A DNA stretch of 64,000 bases from Streptomyces canus (GCF_030815415.1 NZ_JAUSWW010000001.1:2480001-2544000); one strand, 5' to 3'; positions 47,046-57,508 are shown, counted from the stretch's first letter. A program made the numbers and translations. Notes: generated by a model from the letters alone, not told the origin.

Positions 47046-47111
47046 TCGATTCAACTGTCACCCTCGCTCTCACCCGCACCACCCCCACATGTCCTCGAAG
47101 GAGGCACCCCC

Positions 47112-48794
47112 ATGTCCGGATCCGCTGCGAACAGACCGGTCCGCCGCCGCACCTTCGTCCTCGGCACCGCTGCCACCGCCGGCACGGCCGCCCTGGCCGG
47201 CCCACTCGCCCAGACCGCCTCCGCCGCGACCTTCGGCTGGAGCGACGACGGCTCCAACTACGTCGTCGACACCGGCGCGAACCTGGTCTTCAAGGTCAGC
47301 AAGACCAACGGCGACCTGACCTCGCTGGTCTACAAGGGCACCCAGTACCAGGGCTACGGCGGCAAGAACTCGCACATCGAGTCCGGCCTCGGCACCTCCA
47401 CCGTGAGCATCAAGCAGTCCGGTACGACGATCCTGATCTCGGTCGCGTATGGCACGCTGAAGCACTACTACGCGGCCCGCAGCGGCGAGAACAACATCTA
47501 TCTGTGGACCAACAAGGCCGACACCTCGGTCAGTGCGACCCGCTACATCCTGCGCGTCAACGCGGGCAAGTTCCTCAACGACGAGTCCGACTCCTACACC
47601 TACGCGCCCACCACCATCGAGGCCCAGGACGTCTTCGCGAAGTCCGACGGCCAGACCCGCTCGAAGCACTACACGAAGTCCCGGGTCATCGACTACAACT
47701 ACGTCGGCTGGACCACCGGCAGCGTCGGCCTCTACATCGTGCGCTCCAACCATGAGAAGGCCTCCGGCGGTCCGTTCTACCGCTCCCTCCTGCGCCACCA
47801 GAGCGCGGACGGCGGCGGCCTGTACGAGATCCTGTACTACGGCGAGAACCAGACGGAGGCCCAGCGCTTCGGCCTCCAGGGCCCCTACGTCATCGCCTTC
47901 ACGGACGGCGGCGCCCCCTCCTCCGCGCTGTACCCGGGAACCCTCACCACGTCGTGGGCCGACTCGCTCGGCATCTCCGGCTACGTCCCCGCGAGCGGCC
48001 GGGGCAAGGTCGCGGGAGTCGGCATCACCGGCCGGAACACGGCCTACGCCTACACGGTCGGGCTCGCCAACTCCGCCGCCCAGTACTGGGGTACGGCTCG
48101 GGCGTCGGACGGCTACTTCTCCATCGGGGGTGTCCTTCCGGGGACGTACACCCTGACCGTGTTCAAGGGCGAACTGGCCGTCCACACCGGCTCGGTGAGC
48201 GTCAGCGCGGGCGGCACGACCACCCTCAACACCATCGCGATCCCCTCCTCGAACGACCCGAGCAACGCGGGCGCGATCTGGCGCATCAACGACTGGAACG
48301 GCACGCCGAGCGGCTTCAAGAACGCCGACCTGATGACGTACGCCCATCCGTCCGACGTCCGCGCCGCCTCCTGGACCGGGAACGTCATCATCGGCAGCGG
48401 CACCGAGACCTCGGCGTTCCCCTGCTATCTGTGGAAGGACGTCAACAGCGGGATCATCGTCTACTTCAAGCTGACGGCCGCCCAGGCCGCCGCCGCGCAC
48501 ACCCTGCGCATCGGTGTGACGACGGCGTACGCCAACGGCCGTCCGCAGGTCGTCGTCAACGACGCCTGGACGTCCGCCGTCCCCTCGCCGCCCACCCAGC
48601 CGAGCACCCGGTCGCTGACCGTGGGCTCCTACCGGGGCAACAACTACACGTTCACCTACAGCGTGCCGGCGTCCGCCTGGCTGACGGACACCAGCGCCTA
48701 CAACACGCTGAAGATCTACGTGGCGAGCGGTTCGGGGTCGACGTCCTTCCTCAGTGCCGGTACGTCGATCGACGCGATCGATCTGCTGGCCTGA
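47112..48794 (+). CDS. Rhamnogalacturonan lyase, polysaccharide lyase family 4, secreted
   Basis: 560 residues. A twin-arginine signal (RRRTFVLGTAATAGTAAL) ends near residue 38. Domain order is that of PL4: an N-terminal beta-sandwich catalytic domain (about 40-310, including YNYVGWTTGSVGLYIVRSNHE, quoted in part as YNYVGWTTGSVGLYIVRS), a fibronectin-III-like domain (about 320-400, LPGTYTLTVFKGELAVHTG) and a C-terminal jelly-roll carbohydrate-binding domain (about 410-560, INDWNGTPSGFKNADLM). PL4 cuts the rhamnose-galacturonate backbone of rhamnogalacturonan I by beta-elimination. It is divergent from the CE12 esterase with operators between. Confidence 0.93.
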   Translation: MSGSAANRPVRRRTFVLGTAATAGTAALAGPLAQTASAATFGWSDDGSNYVVDTGANLVFKVSKTNGDLTSLVYKGTQYQGYGGKNSHIESGLGTSTVSIKQSGTTILISVAYGTLKHYYAARSGENNIYLWTNKADTSVSATRYILRVNAGKFLNDESDSYTYAPTTIEAQDVFAKSDGQTRSKHYTKSRVIDYNYVGWTTGSVGLYIVRSNHEKASGGPFYRSLLRHQSADGGGLYEILYYGENQTEAQRFGLQGPYVIAFTDGGAPSSALYPGTLTTSWADSLGISGYVPASGRGKVAGVGITGRNTAYAYTVGLANSAAQYWGTARASDGYFSIGGVLPGTYTLTVFKGELAVHTGSVSVSAGGTTTLNTIAIPSSNDPSNAGAIWRINDWNGTPSGFKNADLMTYAHPSDVRAASWTGNVIIGSGTETSAFPCYLWKDVNSGIIVYFKLTAAQAAAAHTLRIGVTTAYANGRPQVVVNDAWTSAVPSPPTQPSTRSLTVGSYRGNNYTFTYSVPASAWLTDTSAYNTLKIYVASGSGSTSFLSAGTSIDAIDLLA

Positions 48795-48796
48795 CG

Positions 48797-50206
48797 TCAG
48801 GTTCCGCGCGTCCACTGCTGGTTGGTCGCTCCGTTGCACGTGTACGTGATGATCGCGGCGGAGTTGGCGGTGGACGCGCCGTTCACGTCCAGGCACTCGC
48901 CGGAGGCGCGGGCCTTGATGTTGACGTACGAGCCCGAAGTGACCACCGACCACTGCTGGGTGGTCGCGCTGGCGCAGTTCTCCTGGGTGACGGTGGACGC
49001 GTTCTCCTGGAGGCACAGGGAGCTGCCGCGGCCGACGAGCTGGTAGTAGCCGGTGCCGAGGTCCTTGAACCAGAACTTCTGGTTGTTGCCGCTGTTGCAG
49101 GTGTACTGGGCGAGGGCGATGCCCTGCCACAGGGACTGGTTCGGTACGTCGACGCACTTGGAACTGTTGCGGGCGATCAGGGTGTTGTACGTCGCGCTTC
49201 GCCCGGAGATCGTCCCGGCGACCGCGTCGACGGTGACCTCGGGGTACCAGGACATCGACATCGTGGTGGAGCTCGGGAAGGTCAACGGCAGCCACACATA
49301 GCGGGAGTCGTTGACGGTGCCGCCGAAGGAGTTGCCCCAGCGGTCGCCCATGTAGAGGTACGAGGTGCCCGAAGTGCCCTGCACGGGAAGGACGTACGCG
49401 GTCTGCGAGTTGTACGTCGTGGAGTCGCCGACGTTGGCCATCGACGTCCACGGTCCGGCGAGCGAGGTCGCGGTGGCGTACTGCTGCTGGTTGGCGCTCC
49501 AGCCGGTCGCACCCGACGTCAGCATGAAGTAGACGCCGCCCCGCTTGAAGAGGGCCGGGGCCTCCCGGTGGCCGCCCGCCCAGGGGTTGGCGACCAGGCT
49601 GTCGATGGCGGTGTAGGCGGAGTTGAGCTTGTAGATGTGCAGGTCGTAGTTCTCTTTGGCGGCGGACACCATGTAGCCGGTGCCGTCGGTGTCGACGAAC
49701 GTGGTGATGTCACGGGACATGTGGGTGCCCAGCGGACGGAAGCTGCCCTGGTAGGTGTAGTTCCCGTCGACGGTGTCGGAGACGGCGACGGCGGCGCGGG
49801 CCTCGCCGTAGTCGGTGCCGTTCTCCTTGTGCATCCACATCACGAACTTGCCGGTGGACGCGTTGTACATGACCTTGGGCCGCTCGATGTAGGCGGTGCC
49901 CAGCTCGGCGGCGGAGGACTGGGTCAGGACGTTGTTCCTGAACTCCCAGTTCTTCAGGTCGGTGGAGCGGTAGGCGGACACGTACCGGAAGGTGTTGTCG
50001 GAGTTGCGGTTCTCTCCGAACCAGTAGTAGTACGACCCGACCTTGATGACCCCGCCGCCGTGGGCGTGCAGGGCGCCTCCCGAACTGTCCGTGAACTGGA
50101 CCCCGTTGGGGATCGTCAGGGCGGCGGCCTGGGCCGGTCCCGCGGTGACCAGGGCGCCTGCCAGGGCCAGACAGAGGGCGAGCAGTACCGCGTACGCACG
50201 TCTCAT
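48797..50206 (-). CDS. GH43 subfamily 24 exo-beta-1,3-galactanase with CBM13 (ricin-type) domain, secreted
   Basis: 469 residues. Signal peptide to about residue 28 (AQAA). The five-bladed catalytic domain begins HAHGGGVIKVGSYYYWFGEN, the GH43_24 signature. Residues equivalent to those of the Phanerochaete enzyme are present with matching spacing: Glu 109 (YIERPK), Glu 215 (HREAPAL), which is the acid, and Gln 268 (NSQTAY), which replaces the usual Asp base. Residues about 335-469 form a ricin-like beta-trefoil (three QW-type units). It removes galactose from beta-1,3-galactan of arabinogalactan. It is coupled to the GH43 gene upstream (TGAGATG). Confidence 0.9.
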   Translation of the reverse strand: MRRAYAVLLALCLALAGALVTAGPAQAAALTIPNGVQFTDSSGGALHAHGGGVIKVGSYYYWFGENRNSDNTFRYVSAYRSTDLKNWEFRNNVLTQSSAAELGTAYIERPKVMYNASTGKFVMWMHKENGTDYGEARAAVAVSDTVDGNYTYQGSFRPLGTHMSRDITTFVDTDGTGYMVSAAKENYDLHIYKLNSAYTAIDSLVANPWAGGHREAPALFKRGGVYFMLTSGATGWSANQQQYATATSLAGPWTSMANVGDSTTYNSQTAYVLPVQGTSGTSYLYMGDRWGNSFGGTVNDSRYVWLPLTFPSSTTMSMSWYPEVTVDAVAGTISGRSATYNTLIARNSSKCVDVPNQSLWQGIALAQYTCNSGNNQKFWFKDLGTGYYQLVGRGSSLCLQENASTVTQENCASATTQQWSVVTSGSYVNIKARASGECLDVNGASTANSAAIITYTCNGATNQQWTRGT

Positions 50207-50207
50207 C

Positions 50208-51287
50208 TCACGCACTCTCCTTCACCGAGTCGATGGCGGTGTCCGCCACCGGTATGCCGAAGTCCGGGGTGCCGTCCGCGTTCCAGCCCAGCTTCTGGAC
50301 ACGGGTGTGCCGGTTGGGATCGTTCAGCGGGTCGCCGACGATCTCCTTGTACTGCCGGGCGTGGTAGACGAGGACGTCGCTGCGGCCGTCCTCGGCGACG
50401 GTGAAGCTGTTGTGGCCGGGGCCGTACTGCTTCGTGGTGTCGTTGCTGGTGAAGACCGGGGTGGGCGACTTGGACCAGTTGGCGGGGTCCATGAGGTCGG
50501 CGTCCGCGTCGGCGGTCAGCAGGCCCATGCAGTAGTTGAAGTCGGTGGCGCTGGCCGAGTACGACATGAACAGGCGGCCGTTGCGGGCGATGACCGAGGG
50601 GCCCTCGTTGACCTTGTAGCCGATGCACTCCCAGTCGTACTCGGGTGTGGACAGCCGTACTTGAGGGCCCGTCAGGGTCCACGGGTTCGCCATCCTCGAC
50701 AGCCACAGCGCGGTGTTGTTGCCCATGCCGGGCTCGTGCTGGGCCCAGGCGAGGTAGCGGCTGCCGCGGTGGGTGAAGGTGGTGGCGTCGAGGGAGAAGG
50801 TCTCCCAGGCCGTCTTCAGCTGGCCGCGTTCGACCCACGTCCCCTTGAACGGGTTGGGACTGGCGTTCTCCAGGACCCAGATACGGATGTCCCAGACGCT
50901 CTCGGCGGGTGCGGAGGCGAAGTAGATGTACCACTTGCCGCCGATGCGGTGGATCTCCGGCGCCCAGATGTGAGCGCCCATGGGGCCGGTCGCGTGCTTG
51001 GTCCAGATGACCGACTCGGGTGCGGTCGCCAGTCCGTTCAGGGTGCGGGAGCGGCGCAGGATGATCCGGTCGTACTCGGGGGCGGTGGCGGTGAAGTAGT
51101 AGTGGCCGTCGGAGTGCCGGTGGATGTGGGGGTCGGCGCGGTTGCGGACGAGCGGGTTCACGAACGGGGGTGTCTTCTTCGGGCTCGGAGCGGCTGCGGC
51201 GACGGTGGGGGTCACGGCCAGGGCGCCCGCGGCCAGGGCGCCTTTCAGCAGCAGTCGCCTGTCGGGGACCTCGGGGGTGCGGCTCAT
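50208..51287 (-). CDS. GH43 family glycoside hydrolase (arabinofuranosidase-like), Tat-secreted
   Basis: 359 residues. Tat signal DRRLLLKGALAAGALAVTP, cut near residue 33. One GH43 propeller with RADPHIHRHSDGHYYF (catalytic base Asp), GAHIWAPEIHRIGGKWYIYF and VNEGPSVIARNGRLFMSYSA (catalytic acid Glu). The sequence type fits alpha-L-arabinofuranosidases; substrate not proven. The stop lies one base before the ATG of the next GH43 gene, so the pair is translated together. An operator GATGTTC-N8-GAACATC lies 36 bases upstream of the start. Confidence 0.9.
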   Translation of the reverse strand: MSRTPEVPDRRLLLKGALAAGALAVTPTVAAAAPSPKKTPPFVNPLVRNRADPHIHRHSDGHYYFTATAPEYDRIILRRSRTLNGLATAPESVIWTKHATGPMGAHIWAPEIHRIGGKWYIYFASAPAESVWDIRIWVLENASPNPFKGTWVERGQLKTAWETFSLDATTFTHRGSRYLAWAQHEPGMGNNTALWLSRMANPWTLTGPQVRLSTPEYDWECIGYKVNEGPSVIARNGRLFMSYSASATDFNYCMGLLTADADADLMDPANWSKSPTPVFTSNDTTKQYGPGHNSFTVAEDGRSDVLVYHARQYKEIVGDPLNDPNRHTRVQKLGWNADGTPDFGIPVADTAIDSVKESA

Positions 51288-51322
51288 ACGGACTGCCTCT
51301 CGGATGGGGGTGTCCTGAGAGT

Positions 51323-51344
51323 GATGTTCGATATTGAGAACATC
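51323..51344. promoter_or_regulatory. Inverted repeat between GH43 pair and surface-protein gene
   Basis: GATGTTC-GATATTGA-GAACATC: perfect 7-bp arms, 8-base AT-rich spacer, in the divergent promoter region. The form suits an operator that could control both directions. Confidence 0.6.
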
Positions 51345-51413
51345 TGTTGTTATTGCGAACAGCCGAAAGGTAAGGCTGGGGAACGAGGAGGTCAACGGGT
51401 CGGACGCGACTAA

Positions 51414-51427
51414 AGAAGGCGCTTTCT
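51414..51427. promoter_or_regulatory. LacI-type operator ahead of the surface-protein gene
   Basis: AGAAGGCGCTTTCT, a near-perfect palindrome of the AGAAAGCGCTTTCT type. It shares GCGCTTTCT with the site at 46971-46984, so one regulator may control the whole pectin locus. Confidence 0.6.
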
Positions 51428-51492
51428 ACCGGGCGGGCACTTCGCGGGAACATTTCTGTTATCGACGGCCGGTCCGGCCCGTCTCCGTAACC

Positions 51493-53592
51493 GTGCGCAG
51501 CCATACCCACAAGACAGCAGCCGCAGCCGGCGCCCTCGCGACGGTCGCCTTCCTGATCGCCACTCCCCCGGCGCGGGCGGTCGGCACCCTCGACATCACC
51601 GCCGACGTGCTCGCGGGCCGGAACGTGACGCTCGCCGGCGACACGGTCGTCACCGTCCCCTCCGGCACGACGACGTACGACGGACTCCTGCGCGGCGAGG
51701 GCACGCTCACCGTGCGCGGCACCGGAACACTGATCCTGACCAGGAACAGCGACTTCACGCTGCCGAAGTCCCGGCAGCGGCAGAAGGTGTCGATCCAGGG
51801 CGGCAACCATCCCTACGTCACCACGACCGCCCCCGACCCCCCGGCGATCACGGTCGCACGCGGGGCGACACTTCAGTACGGCAACGGCGGCTCGACCGGT
51901 CTGATCGGCCACTTCCCTTACGGCACCCCGCAGTTCGCGCTCAACCAGGACAACATCCGGGTCGACGGCACCCTGCGACTGTCCCTGAAATCCGCCTACA
52001 ACCTGGGCACCATCAGCGGCTCCGGGCTGATCACCCAGCCGCGCTTCCTCTGGGGCACATGGGACCTGTCGGGCACCCACCCCTTCTCCGGGGTGATCGA
52101 CAACGGCACGCAGGTCAACGCCGGGCGACCGGAGTTCGCGACCGCGCTGCCGAACGTCCGCAAGGTCCTCAACCAGGGCACCTGGACCGTGGACACCCCG
52201 CTGGGGCAGACCGTCACCGAGGGCATGGACTTCTACCAGCGCGAGTACGGCAGCGACATCAACGTCCAGTCCCGGCCGGGCGGCAAGGTCGTCCTGACCG
52301 GCCAGTACAGCTGGTCGAACCAGGGCGGCGACACCGATCCCTCGCTCAGCGACCCGTCCCTGAACTGGACGCCCGCCCGCAAGAACGTCAACAAGCGCGG
52401 CACCAACATCAAGGGCGCGAACGTCCAGTGGGGCGACGGCACGACGCACAGGATCTTCATGCCGGGGACGGCGGAGACGGTCTACATCAACCTGCTGGCG
52501 GCGCGCTCCCGCTCGCTGCTCACCTTCGACTACAACGGGCCGGTGACGCTGGGCGCCCCCATCGGCGGCGGCAAGTTCCACGACACCCTGGCCGCACCCG
52601 GCGCCGGGGACATCGTCATCGCCGGGACCCGCGGGAACGACGTCACCTTCGCGGCCGTGCAGTACTACGACGGCTCCACGACCGTCGAGAAGGGTGCGGT
52701 GCTGCGGCTGGGCAGCGGCCGGGCGGGCGGCGACGGTGGACTGTATACTGCAGGCAGTCTGTACAAGGTCGTGAACAACGGCTCGCTCGTGCTGAACAAC
52801 GTCGGCAAGGCCCTCACTCTGTCCCGGATCACCGGCAGCGGGTCGGTCACCCAGTCGGGCGCCGCGACGACGACCCTGACGGGGAGCGGGGTGACGTACA
52901 CGGGCACGACCACGGTGAAGAAGGGCACGCTGGCGCTGCGGCAGGGGGCCACGCTGCGACGCAGCAAGGCGATCCGGCTGACCTCCGCGGGCTCCCGGCT
53001 GGACGCGGGCCCGACGGGGCTGCGGGTGGCGACCACGCTCAGCGGCAAGGGCACGGTGAAGGGCTCGGTGACCAACGACGGTGTCGTCGCCGGCGGGCTC
53101 ACGGTCTCCGGGAACTACACGCAGAGCGCGAAGGGCGAACTCGTCCTGCGTGACAAGCCGTTGAAGGTGACCGGTGCGGTGCGCCTGGGCGGGGCCCTGG
53201 ACCTCGCGGCCGCCGGGACCGAGCCCGCGCGCGACATCACGGTGCTGAACCACACGGGCGGCTCGAAGACCAGTGGCACGTTCACCGGGCTGAAGGAGGG
53301 CACGAAGGTCAAGCTCGCCGACACCACGTACCGGATCAGCTACCGGGGCGGTGACGGGAACGACGTCGTACTCACCGCCACCGCCACCGCCGCGAGCAAG
53401 TCCCCTTCCCCGTCCGCGACTTCGTCCTCGGCCGCGGTGGCGACCCGCACCGTGGGCGCCGCGGAGGACGACCGCCTCGGCTGGTGGCCGTACGCGCTGG
53501 GGCTCGGTCTGCTGGGCGGACTCGCGGTTCCGGCGACCAGGCTGCGGCGCGGGAACCGACGAGGGGGCGGACGGCACGCGGCGAACAGCTGA
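51493..53592 (+). CDS. Secreted/surface protein with autotransporter-type beta-strand repeats and C-terminal anchor
   Basis: 699 residues. The start GTG 51493 was chosen because a signal peptide follows (HTHKTAAAAGALATVAFLIA, cut after ARA); it has no ribosome-binding site. The body is a parallel beta-helix with repeats of the 'autotransporter-associated beta strand' type: GEGTLTVRGTGTLILTRNS, YDGSTTVEKGAVLRLGSG and TYTGTTTVKKGTLALRQGAT. A Ser/Pro linker, one membrane helix (WWPYALGLGLLGGLAVPAT) and a basic tail complete it, a typical Gram-positive membrane anchor. In a pectin locus it may be a lyase-like or binding protein; no catalytic residues are evident. Confidence 0.78.
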   Translation: MRSHTHKTAAAAGALATVAFLIATPPARAVGTLDITADVLAGRNVTLAGDTVVTVPSGTTTYDGLLRGEGTLTVRGTGTLILTRNSDFTLPKSRQRQKVSIQGGNHPYVTTTAPDPPAITVARGATLQYGNGGSTGLIGHFPYGTPQFALNQDNIRVDGTLRLSLKSAYNLGTISGSGLITQPRFLWGTWDLSGTHPFSGVIDNGTQVNAGRPEFATALPNVRKVLNQGTWTVDTPLGQTVTEGMDFYQREYGSDINVQSRPGGKVVLTGQYSWSNQGGDTDPSLSDPSLNWTPARKNVNKRGTNIKGANVQWGDGTTHRIFMPGTAETVYINLLAARSRSLLTFDYNGPVTLGAPIGGGKFHDTLAAPGAGDIVIAGTRGNDVTFAAVQYYDGSTTVEKGAVLRLGSGRAGGDGGLYTAGSLYKVVNNGSLVLNNVGKALTLSRITGSGSVTQSGAATTTLTGSGVTYTGTTTVKKGTLALRQGATLRRSKAIRLTSAGSRLDAGPTGLRVATTLSGKGTVKGSVTNDGVVAGGLTVSGNYTQSAKGELVLRDKPLKVTGAVRLGGALDLAAAGTEPARDITVLNHTGGSKTSGTFTGLKEGTKVKLADTTYRISYRGGDGNDVVLTATATAASKSPSPSATSSSAAVATRTVGAAEDDRLGWWPYALGLGLLGGLAVPATRLRRGNRRGGGRHAANS

Positions 53593-53743
53593 GGCCTCTC
53601 ACACCCCCGGAGCCCCCTCAGCGCCCACCCTCTCCCGAGGCTGGGCCGGGCGGGGGCGACACGATCACGTTCCGCCGTTCCGAGCCTGTTCGCGGGGTGG
53701 ACAAGCACGGCCCGAGGCCGGTCCCCGGAGTACCGTCGACGGC

Positions 53744-54664
53744 ATGACCAGCAACTCCTCCCTCGCCGAGGCCCTCGCCGCCGGGACCGTCGTGCTCGAC
53801 GGCGGCATGTCCAACCAGCTCGAGTCCGCCGGGCACGACCTCAGCGACGAGCTGTGGTCGGCGCGGCTGCTCGCCGAGCGGCCCGAGGCGATCACCGAGG
53901 CGCACCTCGCCTACTTCGAGGCGGGCGCGGACGTGGCGATCACCTCCAGCTACCAGGCCACCTTCGAGGGCTTCGCCAAGCGCGGAATCTCCCACGAGCG
54001 GGCGGCCGAACTGCTCACGACGAGCGTCGAGCTGGCCCGCGAGGCGGCCTCGCAGGCCGAGGCGAAGGGCGTCACGCGGCCGCTGTGGGTGGCGGCGTCG
54101 GTCGGCCCGTACGGGGCGATGCTGGCGGACGGCTCCGAGTACCGCGGGCGGTACGGCCTGAGCGTCGACGAGCTCGAACGTTTCCACCGGCCCCGGCTGG
54201 AGGTGCTCGCCGCCGCCGGACCCGACGTACTGGCTCTGGAGACGGTGCCGGACGCCGACGAGGCGGAGGCGCTGGTGCGGGCGGTCCGTGGACTGCGTAC
54301 ACCCGCCTGGCTTTCGTATTCGATCGACGGTCGGCACACCCGCGCCGGGCAGCCGCTGGAGGAGGCCTTCGCCCTGGCCGCCGACGCGGACGAGGTGATC
54401 GCGGTCGGCGTGAACTGCTGCGCGCCCGAGGACGTGGACGCCGCCGTCGAGATCGCCGCGCGTGTCACCGGCAAGCCGGTCGTCGTCTATCCCAACAGCG
54501 GCGAGGCCTGGGACGCCGAGGCCCGCGCCTGGAACGGCCGCTCCTCCTTCGCCCCCGGCCAGGTGCGCGCCTGGCGGGAGTCCGGGGCCCGGCTGATCGG
54601 CGGGTGCTGCCGGGTGGGTCCGCGGGCGATCACGTCGATCGCGGGGACGCTGGCGCAGGCGTAG
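53744..54664 (+). CDS. mmuM: Homocysteine S-methyltransferase
   Basis: 306 residues, a single TIM barrel. It has the N-terminal VVLDGGMSNQLES and the three zinc cysteines, in VGVNCCAPED (about 225) and IGGCCRVGP (288, 289). Known reaction: methyl transfer from S-methylmethionine (or S-adenosylmethionine) to homocysteine giving methionine. Start ATG 53744. It is a single gene ending at a hairpin at 54690. Confidence 0.92.
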   Translation: MTSNSSLAEALAAGTVVLDGGMSNQLESAGHDLSDELWSARLLAERPEAITEAHLAYFEAGADVAITSSYQATFEGFAKRGISHERAAELLTTSVELAREAASQAEAKGVTRPLWVAASVGPYGAMLADGSEYRGRYGLSVDELERFHRPRLEVLAAAGPDVLALETVPDADEAEALVRAVRGLRTPAWLSYSIDGRHTRAGQPLEEAFALAADADEVIAVGVNCCAPEDVDAAVEIAARVTGKPVVVYPNSGEAWDAEARAWNGRSSFAPGQVRAWRESGARLIGGCCRVGPRAITSIAGTLAQA

Positions 54665-54689
54665 AGCGACGACGGGCGACAAGAGGAAA

Positions 54690-54714
54690 GGCAAGGAGTC
54701 AGCTACTCCTTGCC
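54690..54714. terminator. Terminator hairpin after mmuM
   Basis: GGCAAGGAGT-CAGCT-ACTCCTTGCC, a perfect 10-bp stem with a 5-base loop, 26 bases after the mmuM stop. No T-run follows, as usual in this genus. It also insulates the rox gene. Confidence 0.8.
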
Positions 54715-54737
54715 ACTCTCAACCTATAGCGCACTGG

Positions 54738-54756
54738 GGGCCTTGCGGCAAGACCC
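54738..54756. promoter_or_regulatory. Rifamycin-associated element (RAE)-like site ahead of rox
   Basis: GGGCCTTGCGGCAAGACCC, a 19-bp inverted repeat that closely matches the element found ahead of rifamycin-inducible genes in actinomycetes (consensus about GGGGCTTGCGGCAAGGCCC). It sits about 80 bases before the rox start. A TATAGC hexamer at 54725-54730 lies just upstream and may be the -10 box. Confidence 0.82.
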
Positions 54757-54799
54757 CCCACGTACCGCAGAATCTCCGGTCGAAGCCAGAAGCGGCTGA

Positions 54800-56269
<1,470 letters not shown>

Positions 56270-56340
56270 GCGCGTAGCCGCCGCAGTTCCTGCCGCATCC
56301 CCCTCGTCCCGGCCCTCCCCCGCTGCTAGCCTCCGGTTCG

Positions 56341-56353
56341 GGAACCGGTTTCC
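56341..56353. promoter_or_regulatory. LacI operator upstream of the lacI gene
   Basis: GGAACCGGTTTCC, a near-perfect palindrome centred on CCGG, 64 bases ahead of the LacI-family gene. The core AACCGGTT recurs at 57511-57518 on the other side of the gene. Confidence 0.7.
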
Positions 56354-56416
56354 ATCCATGTTGCCGCAGTTCCCGAGGGGTGGGCCGACCAGCCCGGGGA
56401 GAGGGACGAGGCAGGC

Positions 56417-57472
56417 ATGACCAGAAAGAGCGAGGACGCGAGCCGCAGCACCATCAGGGACGTGGCGGCGCGCGCGGGGGTGTCCGCGTCGACCGTGTCG
56501 CGGGTGCTGGGCGGGGACTATCCGGTGAGCGCGGCGACCCGTACGCGCGTGATGCGGGCGGTCCGCGAGATGGACTACGTCGCCGACGCGCGCGCCAAGG
56601 CGATCGCGGGCGTCGGCACGCCCACGCTGGCGTTCGTGCTCGAGGACATCACCGGCCCGTCGTTCGCGCTGATGGCGCACGGCGTGGAGCGTGAGGCGAT
56701 GCGGCTGGGCCATCTGTGCCTGGTGTGCAGCACGGAGGGCGACGCGCGGCACGAGCTGGAGTTCGTGGAGATGATGCGCGCGCAGCGGGCGGCCGCCGTG
56801 ATCCTGGTCGGAGGCGGCGCCGACACCGCCGAGTACCGCGAACGCACCCGCCGCATGGCCGACTCGCTCGCCTCGGCCGGCTCCCGCCTCGTACTGTGCG
56901 GGCGCCCGCCGCTGGGGCCCGGGGCACCGGTCACGGTCATCGAGTACGACAACGAGGGCGGCGCCTACGCCCTGGTCGCGCACGTCCTCGCCCAGGGCCA
57001 CCAGCGGGTGCTGTTCCTCGGCGGCAAGTCCGACCACAGCACGGCACAGGGGCGCGAGCGCGGCTATCTCGCCGCCCACCGGGCGCGCGGTGTCGAGCCG
57101 GCCGAGGAACTGGTGCGGCACGGCGACTTCACCCGCGACTCGGGCCACCGGCTGATGCGCGAGGCGCTGGAGCGGAAACTGGACTTCACGGCCGTGGTCG
57201 CCGCCACCGACATGGTCGCGGCGGGCGCGCTCACCGCGCTGCACGAGGCGGGCCTCAGTGTGCCGCGCGATGTGTCACTGGCCGGGTACGACGACATCCC
57301 GTTCGCCCGGGATCTGCATCCGGCGCTGACGACCGTGCATGTTCCCTACGAGGAACTGGGCAGGCTCGCTGTGAGGACCGCGCTGGGGCGCGAACCGAAC
57401 ACCCCGGACGAGCATCTGCTGCTGGGCACGCATGTGGTGGTACGGGACTCGGTGGCGCCGCTGAAGGAATAG
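56417..57472 (+). CDS. LacI-family transcriptional regulator
   Basis: 351 residues. The N-terminal helix-turn-helix and hinge read STIRDVAARAGVSASTVSRV and MDYVADARAKAIAG. The rest is the periplasmic-binding-type effector domain (VVAATDMVAAGALTALHEAG; SLAGYDDIPFARDLHPALTT). It probably binds the GGAACCGGTT sites at 56341 and 57509 and controls itself and the adjoining gene, of which only a GH127 remnant is left. The ATG at 56417 is the family start. Confidence 0.92.
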   Translation: MTRKSEDASRSTIRDVAARAGVSASTVSRVLGGDYPVSAATRTRVMRAVREMDYVADARAKAIAGVGTPTLAFVLEDITGPSFALMAHGVEREAMRLGHLCLVCSTEGDARHELEFVEMMRAQRAAAVILVGGGADTAEYRERTRRMADSLASAGSRLVLCGRPPLGPGAPVTVIEYDNEGGAYALVAHVLAQGHQRVLFLGGKSDHSTAQGRERGYLAAHRARGVEPAEELVRHGDFTRDSGHRLMREALERKLDFTAVVAATDMVAAGALTALHEAGLSVPRDVSLAGYDDIPFARDLHPALTTVHVPYEELGRLAVRTALGREPNTPDEHLLLGTHVVVRDSVAPLKE

Positions 57473-57508
57473 GCGGCGCGGCCGCGGGCGCCGTGGGCCT
57501 CTTGTCGC

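Noticed and set aside
52741..52765. Inverted repeat ACTGTATACTGCAGGCAGT with rare AT-rich core
   Set aside because: It lies inside the coding sequence of the surface protein and codes in frame, with no sign of a second promoter or site function.
50203..53577. 1124-codon minus-strand frame opposite the surface-protein gene
   Set aside because: Shadow frame; the plus-strand gene has a signal peptide, repeats and an anchor, while the frame has none.
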